Part shown: piece by piece, positions 60,904 to 64,000 of the stretch
How positions within the stretch are numbered: the stretch's first letter is position 1
Layout: each line of letters opens with the position of its first letter
DNA from: Streptomyces collinus
Lineage (GTDB): Bacteria > Actinomycetota > Actinomycetes > Streptomycetales > Streptomycetaceae
Length of the DNA: 64,000 nucleotides
Direction: 5' to 3'
Assembly (NCBI RefSeq): GCF_031348265.1
Contig: NZ_CP133771.1
Coordinates: 5,084,001-5,148,000, forward strand
Notes under the pieces: generated by a model
Databases searched by the model: none
Told to the model about the DNA's origin: nothing
What the model saw: the letters and a program-made list of their open reading frames with translations, nothing else
Program-made: the position numbers and the translations under genes

Positions 60904-61557
60904 TCAGTCCCCGGGCTTGCGGGCCACGAGGCTCGCCTGGGCGACCGGCTCGCCCCGCGCCTCGTCGGGCTCTCGTACGGTCGTGGCGCGGACGGTGAAG
61001 CCGGCGCCGCTCAGCAGGGCGGCGATGCGCTCCGGACGGCCCCGGCGGAAGGTCAGGGACACATCGTGTCCGAAGGCCTCCTCGTAGCGGCGGGGCTCGT
61101 CCCCGTACTGGAAGCCGAGGAGCAGATGCCCGCCGGGGCGCAGCACGCGGTGGAAACCGGCGAAGAGGGCGGGCAGGTGCTCCTCGGGGGTGTGGATGAT
61201 CGAGTACCAGGACACGAGGCCGTCGAGCGAGGAGTCCGGCAGGTCGAGCTCCAGCATGGAACCCCGTACGAACCGCAGGCCCGGGTTCTCGCGGCGGGCG
61301 ATCGCGAGCATCGACTCCGACAGGTCCAGGCCGAACACCGACAGCCCCTGGGACGCCAGGTACGCCGTCACCCGCCCGGGCCCGCACCCCAGGTCGGCGA
61401 CCTCGCCCCCCTCGCCCACGAGCCCCGCGAAACCGTGGAGCACGCCCCGGTCCAGGGGCGTCCCCGGACGCAGATCGCTGAAGGCAGCGGCGTACTCCTC
61501 GGCCACGGTGTCGTAGAACACGCGGGTCTCGGTCACGAAGTCTGCGGTGTCGGTCAT
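60904..61557 (-). CDS. Class I SAM-dependent methyltransferase
   Basis: 217 residues. Motif I is VADLGCGPGRVTAYLASQGL, the acidic residue follows in GLDLSESML, and motif III is LRPGGHLLLGFQYG. The opening ETRVFYDTVAEEYAAAF is common in actinobacterial methyltransferases of unknown substrate (UbiE-like group). No neighbour points to a pathway. Confidence 0.87.
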   Translation of the reverse strand: MTDTADFVTETRVFYDTVAEEYAAAFSDLRPGTPLDRGVLHGFAGLVGEGGEVADLGCGPGRVTAYLASQGLSVFGLDLSESMLAIARRENPGLRFVRGSMLELDLPDSSLDGLVSWYSIIHTPEEHLPALFAGFHRVLRPGGHLLLGFQYGDEPRRYEEAFGHDVSLTFRRGRPERIAALLSGAGFTVRATTVREPDEARGEPVAQASLVARKPGD

Positions 61558-61596
61558 GGCCGTAGACCCTAGGGCGTGAGGGACCTGGCGCCGCCG

Positions 61597-61830
61597 TCAG
61601 GGGCGGCCCCGCCAGGCGCCGATACCCGCACCCGCACCGATCGCCGTCCCGAAACCGAGGCCCAGAGCCAGGCCCAGGGCGAGGTTGTCGAAGACGGTCA
61701 TGCCGAGCACGATCCCTAAGGCCGTGCCGAGGGACAGGCCGACCGACAGGCCGACCGACAGGCTTGTGGTCAAGGCCTTGTCGGTGGGCGAGCCGCCGGC
61801 CTCCTCGCTGTTCTCCTGATCTTTCCCCAT
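61597..61830 (-). CDS. Small glycine-zipper membrane protein
   Basis: 77 residues. A charged N-terminus (MGKDQENSEEAGGSP) is followed by a continuous Gly-zipper-like hydrophobic region rich in GLS, GTALG and GAGAG repeats, probably two membrane helices. No recognised family. The small size and coding bias suggest a real gene, 39 bp after the methyltransferase start. Confidence 0.65.
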   Translation of the reverse strand: MGKDQENSEEAGGSPTDKALTTSLSVGLSVGLSLGTALGIVLGMTVFDNLALGLALGLGFGTAIGAGAGIGAWRGRP

Positions 61831-61894
61831 CCGCCCATCGTCCCACGGCCGGAATTCGCCGGGAATTCACCAGCCGACCGGGCCCGGAAAGGGC

Positions 61895-61927
61895 AGGAGC
61901 CCCGTCGCCTTACGGCGCGGGGCTCCT
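61895..61927. terminator. Hairpin terminator of the cold-shock gene
   Basis: A perfect 10-bp stem AGGAGCCCCG/CGGGGCTCCT (61895-61904 with 61918-61927) lies just downstream of the minus-strand csp stop. Confidence 0.85.
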
Positions 61928-61940
61928 TGGGTACTACAAA

Positions 61941-62144
61941 TCAGACCGGCGTGACGTTCTCAGCCTGCGGGCCCTTCGGGCCCTGCGTGACGTCGAAAGA
62001 CACCTGCTGGTTCTCCTCGAGCGAGCGGAAGCCGCTCGCGTTGATCGCGGAGTAGTGGACGAAGACGTCGGGGCCGCCGCCCTCCTGGGCGATGAAACCA
62101 AAGCCCTTTTCGGCGTTGAACCACTTCACGGTTCCGGTAGCCAT
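61941..62144 (-). CDS. Cold-shock protein (CspA family)
   Basis: 67 residues, a complete single CSD domain: TGTVKWFNAEKGFGFIAQEG (RNP1 KGFGFI) and DVFVHYSAI (RNP2). It binds single-stranded RNA/DNA as an RNA chaperone. Start ATG at 62144 with a near-perfect AAGGAGGG ribosome site. The long upstream leader (62145 to about 62300) could fold and regulate, as in other csp genes. Confidence 0.95.
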   Translation of the reverse strand: MATGTVKWFNAEKGFGFIAQEGGGPDVFVHYSAINASGFRSLEENQQVSFDVTQGPKGPQAENVTPV

Positions 62145-62465
62145 AAGCCCTCCTTGGGCTTCAAAAGGGTTGCCCTGCTCCAGAACCAGCAAGTGTGAAG
62201 AAGAATTCCGCACAAGTGCATATGTCTGTGAATGACGAGAGCCCGCGGTCACATGCTCCGCAGGCTCTGTACTGCAAGGGAAACCAAACTGCAACTTGCG
62301 ACGAGCCTAGCACGCAGGCCCCGGAATGCAATAGGGGTCAAGATCACGTCACCCGAATGTTTGAACAACCCACGGCCGACTGGCGGAAGGGGCGCCAACG
62401 GCGGGCCACACCCCGGTGGCGGGGTCGCGCGCCGGTCCGTACGCCGTGAGGGCTAGCCTCACGAT

Positions 62466-63314
62466 GTGGACAATCCTCGCACCCGGCCGCGCGTCGGCCA
62501 CATCCAGTTCCTGAACTGCCTGCCCCTGTACTGGGGGCTCGCGAGAACAGGCACGCTCCTCGACTTCGAGCTCTCCAAGGACACCCCGGAGAAGCTCAGC
62601 GAGAAGCTGGTGCAGGGCGAACTCGACATCGGTCCGATCACCCTCGTCGAGTTCCTCCGGCACGCCGACGACCTGGTCGCCTTCCCCGACATCGCCGTCG
62701 GCTGCGACGGCCCGGTCATGTCCTGCGTGATCGTCTCCCAGGTCCCCCTGGACCGGCTGGACGGCGCCCGCGTCGCCCTCGGGTCGACCTCCCGCACCTC
62801 CGTCCGCCTCGCTCAGCTGCTCCTCGCCGAGCGCTTCGGCGTCCAGCCGGACTACTACACCTGCCCGCCCGACCTGAGCCTGATGATGCAGGAGGCCGAC
62901 GCCGCCGTCCTCATCGGCGACGCCGCGCTGCGCGCCAACATGCTCGACGGGCCGCGCTTCGGCCTGGCCGTGCACGACCTGGGCGCGCTGTGGAAGGAGT
63001 GGACGGGCCTGCCGTTCGTCTTCGCGGTCTGGGCGGCCCGCCGCGACTACCTGGAGCGCGAGCCGGTCATCACGCGCCGGGTGCACGAGGCCTTCCTCGA
63101 CTCCCGCAACCTCTCCCTGGAGGAGGTCGGCAAGGTCGCCGAGCAGGCCGCCCGCTGGGAGGCCTTCGACGAGGAGACCCTCGCCCGCTACTTCACGACC
63201 CTCGACTTCCGCTTCGGCGGCCCGCAGCTGGCGGCGGTCGCCGAGTTCGCCCGGCGGGTCGGCCCGACGACGGGCTTCCCGGCGGACGTGAAGGTGGACC
63301 TGCTCCAGCCGTGA
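62466..63314 (+). CDS. mqnA: Chorismate dehydratase, first step of the futalosine pathway
   Basis: 282 residues. RVGHIQFLNCLPLYWGLA, LDIGPITLVEFLRH and YYTCPPDLSLMMQEADAAVL with IGDAAL are typical of MqnA, which removes water from chorismate to 3-enolpyruvyl-benzoate. It feeds mqnE at 46404, 15 kb away. GTG start; TAGCCT (62454-62459) ends six bases upstream, so the message may be leaderless. Confidence 0.94.
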   Translation: MDNPRTRPRVGHIQFLNCLPLYWGLARTGTLLDFELSKDTPEKLSEKLVQGELDIGPITLVEFLRHADDLVAFPDIAVGCDGPVMSCVIVSQVPLDRLDGARVALGSTSRTSVRLAQLLLAERFGVQPDYYTCPPDLSLMMQEADAAVLIGDAALRANMLDGPRFGLAVHDLGALWKEWTGLPFVFAVWAARRDYLEREPVITRRVHEAFLDSRNLSLEEVGKVAEQAARWEAFDEETLARYFTTLDFRFGGPQLAAVAEFARRVGPTTGFPADVKVDLLQP

Positions 63315-63408
63315 GCCGGGCGGTGCTCCCGCACTACTCTGCTGGGGGAGTGCAGGCGTACCGGGACCGGAGCCGTCCCCGCCTGCCCACGGGGGAGGGG
63401 TGACGCCC

Positions 63409-64000
63409 ATGCGGCCGCTCGACGTCGACGAACCCACCGTCGTGGGGCCCTACCGGCTGCTCGGCCGGCTGGGCTCCGGCGGCATGGGCCGGGTCTATCT
63501 GGGCCGCAGCGCCGGTGGCCGCACGGTCGCCGTGAAGATCGTGCATCCGCATTTCGCCCTGGACGAGGAGTTCCGGGCGCGTTTCCGGCGCGAGGTCGAG
63601 GCCGCGCGCCGGGTGGGCGGCGCCTGGACGGCGCCCGTCCTGGACGCGGACCCGGGGGCGCGGGTGCCATGGGTGGCGACGGCGTACGCCGCCGGCCCGT
63701 CCCTGTCGGCCGCGGTCGCCGACGGCGGTCCCTTGCCGGCCCACACCGTACGGGCGCTGGGGGCGGGGCTCGCCGAGGCGTTGGCGGCGGTGCACGAGCT
63801 GGGGCTGGTGCACCGGGACGTGAAGCCGTCGAACGTCCTGCTGACCCTCGACGGCCCGCTCCTCATCGACTTCGGCATCGCCCGGGCCACGGACGGCACG
63901 GCGTCCCTCACCTCCACCGGCGTGTCCATCGGCTCGCCCGGCTACATGTCGCCCGAGCAGATCCTCGGCAAGGCCGTCACGGGCGCCGCCGACGTCTTCT
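63409..64000 (+). CDS. Serine/threonine protein kinase, 5' part
   Basis: Runs off the right edge after about 197 codons. The ATG at 63409 is preferred over the in-frame GTG at 63400, as GGGGGAGGGG lies eight bases upstream of the ATG. Kinase motifs: G-loop GSGGMG (22-27), K43 in VAVKIV, catalytic H135-R-D137-V-K139 and DFG (154-156), then GSPGYMSPEQI. It is a PknB-like Hanks kinase; the rest of the protein and any membrane helix or sensor domain lie outside the window. Confidence 0.92.
   Translation, partial: MRPLDVDEPTVVGPYRLLGRLGSGGMGRVYLGRSAGGRTVAVKIVHPHFALDEEFRARFRREVEAARRVGGAWTAPVLDADPGARVPWVATAYAAGPSLSAAVADGGPLPAHTVRALGAGLAEALAAVHELGLVHRDVKPSNVLLTLDGPLLIDFGIARATDGTASLTSTGVSIGSPGYMSPEQILGKAVTGAADVF

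Noticed and set aside
1..64000. tRNA, rRNA, CRISPR array or intact IS element
   Set aside because: No cloverleaf-like sequence, regular spacer array, transposase frame or terminal repeat pair was seen by eye on either strand.

Overview
The window is chromosomal DNA from a Streptomyces-type actinomycete. The base composition is very GC-rich with third-position G/C bias, and GTG and TTG starts and ATGA/GTGA overlaps are common. Twin-arginine lipoproteins, Xre plus DUF397 pairs, and futalosine-pathway menaquinone genes are present. The order hemL, histidine phosphatase, deacetylase-like lipoprotein, ccsX/ccdA/resB/ccsB, then ubiD/ubiA/ubiX/lrp/mqnE and finally mqnA matches, from memory, the core of S. 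coelicolor around SCO4469 to SCO4506. I see no rRNA, tRNA, CRISPR array or transposase gene.

Layout. 1-4.4 kb: end of a flotillin-like gene, a PucR-type regulator, and a small VOC/DHFR-like operon divergent from a TetR regulator. 4.4-9.0 kb: an arsenic/metal resistance island with arsC, arsR, acr3, a second arsR, an FAD oxidoreductase and a CadI/ArsI metalloenzyme; the intergenic regions carry repeated operator-like sequences. 9.5-21.4 kb: an accessory catabolic cluster with a HAD protein, RidA, a D-threonine-aldolase-type PLP enzyme, an SDR, a GntR/FCD regulator, two paralogous FAD amine-oxidase-like proteins and a four-gene PotABCD-type ABC importer. Divergent promoters at 10.3 kb and a promoter at 15.4 kb carry the same 12-bp core (AACTGTTGACAG) over their -35 boxes, so the GntR protein probably controls all three. 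The segment is bracketed by two copies of a 75-bp sequence (about 8.98 and 23.32 kb).

21.9-32.8 kb: a DUF418-type membrane protein, then core genes (hemL, a phosphatase, a deacetylase-like lipoprotein and the cytochrome c maturation operon). A gene-poor stretch at 26.3-27.2 kb holds short repeats. 32.9-42.1 kb: a second accessory region with a stand-alone condensation-domain-like protein, a nucleoside/cytosine deaminase, a tandem-HTH MerR regulator divergent from a UvrA-like ATPase lacking the UvrB-binding domain, a VioB-type ferritin-like protein, an Xre/DUF397 pair and small genes.

42.1-47.6 kb: menaquinone genes (UbiD-, UbiA- and UbiX-type and mqnE) with an Lrp/AsnC regulator and a rhomboid protease; mqnA lies apart at 62.5 kb. 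47.6-50.9 kb: a UdgX-type uracil-DNA glycosylase, a GNAT protein, a DUF4229 protein, and a dicarboxylate/amino-acid symporter preceded by a Cys-rich 33-codon leader peptide that suggests cysteine attenuation. 50.9-57.3 kb: fatty-acid genes (TetR, MaoC, FabG4, thiolase, acyl-CoA synthetase) with tandem palindromes in the fabG4/thiolase intergenic region. 57.4-64 kb: an orphan sugar-binding lipoprotein, a 107-bp tandem repeat, a Tat-exported KstD-like flavoprotein, a methyltransferase, a glycine-zipper protein, a cold-shock protein, mqnA and the start of a Ser/Thr kinase gene.
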